From the NCBI GenBank assembly GCA_946885435.1, contig CAMPGL010000136.1:1-5743 (forward strand): a stretch of DNA of 5,743 nt, given 5' to 3'. The stretch is from an uncultured Brevundimonas sp. Lineage in GTDB: Bacteria > Pseudomonadota > Alphaproteobacteria > Caulobacterales > Caulobacteraceae. Shown here one piece after another: positions 5,302 through 5,743 of this stretch (position 1 is the first letter of the stretch; every line of letters begins with the position of its first letter). Below the pieces are notes generated by a model that saw only the letters and a program-made list of their open reading frames with translations, ran no database searches and had not been told where the DNA came from. A program made the position numbers and the translations under genes.

Positions 5302-5743
5302 ATTCGTCGCCCCATGCAGGCGCCCCCCGTCAAGGACGGGCCGCGCACGAACCAAGACATCCGCGTTCCCCGCGTCCTTCTGATCGACCAGAACGGCGAA
5401 AAGCAGGGGGAAATGCCCATCTCCGCCGCCCTCGAGGCCGCCGAGGAGGTGGGGCTGGACCTCGTCGAGATCGTGCCCAACGCCAATCCGCCGGTCTGCA
5501 AGATCCTCGATTACGGCAAGTTCCGCTTCCAGGAGCAGAAGAAGAAGAACGAGGCGCGCAAGCGCCAGAAGGTCGTCGAGCTGAAGGAAATCAAGCTCCG
5601 GCCCAACATCGACACCCACGACTATGAGGTGAAGGCCAAGGCCATGCGCCGCTTCTTCGAGGAGGGCGACAAGGTCAAGGTGACGCTTCGCTTCCGCGGC
5701 CGCGAGATGGCCCACCCCGAACTCGGCATGAAGCTGCTGCAGA
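5302..5743 (+). CDS. infC: Translation initiation factor IF-3, 3' end outside the window
   Basis: IF-3 binds the 30S ribosomal subunit, keeps it apart from 50S, and checks the start codon and initiator tRNA. The 147 codons visible cover the whole N-terminal domain (about residues 15-80), the basic linker ([11 protein letters not shown], 80-90) and much of the C-terminal domain, including [14 protein letters not shown] (129-142). The IF-3 signature is complete at 67-80: [14 protein letters not shown]. With a usual length near 170-180 residues, some 25-35 residues lie beyond the right edge. I place the start at ATT 5302 because AGGAGA lies 7 nt upstream and the added residues, Arg-Arg-Pro, fit the alphaproteobacterial IF-3 N-terminus as I recall it. 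The only canonical start in frame is ATG 5314; a TGA at 5263-5265 closes the frame above. An AUU start would allow IF-3 to repress its own synthesis, as in Escherichia coli. Genes rpmI and rplT usually follow, but lie outside this window. Confidence 0.93.
   Translation, partial: MRRPMQAPPVKDGPRTNQDIRVPRVLLIDQNGEKQGEMPISAALEAAEEVGLDLVEIVPNANPPVCKILDYGKFRFQEQKKKNEARKRQKVVELKEIKLRPNIDTHDYEVKAKAMRRFFEEGDKVKVTLRFRGREMAHPELGMKLLQ

Noticed and set aside
5214..5715. Open frames at 5214-5627 (plus) and 5278-5715 (minus) across the right end
   Set aside because: Both are shadows of infC, whose correct frame shows the complete IF-3 signature and stays open to the window edge.

Overview
This window is GC-rich bacterial chromosome, most likely from an alphaproteobacterium of the Caulobacterales (Brevundimonas/Caulobacter type). 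That assignment is an inference from three things: the high GC with strong G/C at third codon positions, the alphaproteobacterial form of IF-3 with an Arg-Arg-Pro N-terminus, and the DUF6165 protein beside glycosyltransferases. No rRNA, tRNA, CRISPR array, insertion sequence or phage gene is visible.

Layout, left to right. Positions 1-373 hold no convincing gene: an AT-richer stretch, a weak candidate promoter and a 7-bp hairpin lie ahead of a 450-residue membrane-anchored M23 (LytM-type) murein endopeptidase (374-1726, +). This gene converges on an ABHD10-like alpha/beta hydrolase (1865-2617, -). The 138-nt gap between their stop codons carries two inverted copies of a short palindromic repeat. 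The hydrolase diverges, with only 26 bp between the two GTG start codons, from a rightward run of three genes: a GT4-family glycosyltransferase (2644-3819), a small DUF6165 protein (3862-4239) and a GT9-family, heptosyltransferase-like protein (4232-5230, overlapping the previous gene by 8 nt). The last gene, infC (translation initiation factor IF-3), runs off the right edge.

How the genes fit together. The M23 enzyme acts on peptidoglycan. The GT4-DUF6165-GT9 run looks like a small operon for building a surface glycan, probably LPS core or a related polymer; DUF6165 has no established role and is the least understood protein here. infC belongs to the translation machinery and probably has its own promoter overlapping the end of the GT9 gene.

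The most interesting point is the start of infC. The only Shine-Dalgarno sequence (AGGAGA) is 7 nt before an ATT codon at 5302 and 19 nt before the first ATG at 5314. The residues this adds (Arg-Arg-Pro) fit the family's N-terminus. This suggests the classic non-canonical AUU start that IF-3 itself discriminates against. The window otherwise looks like ordinary core chromosome, and I see no clear new multi-gene defence or mobile system.
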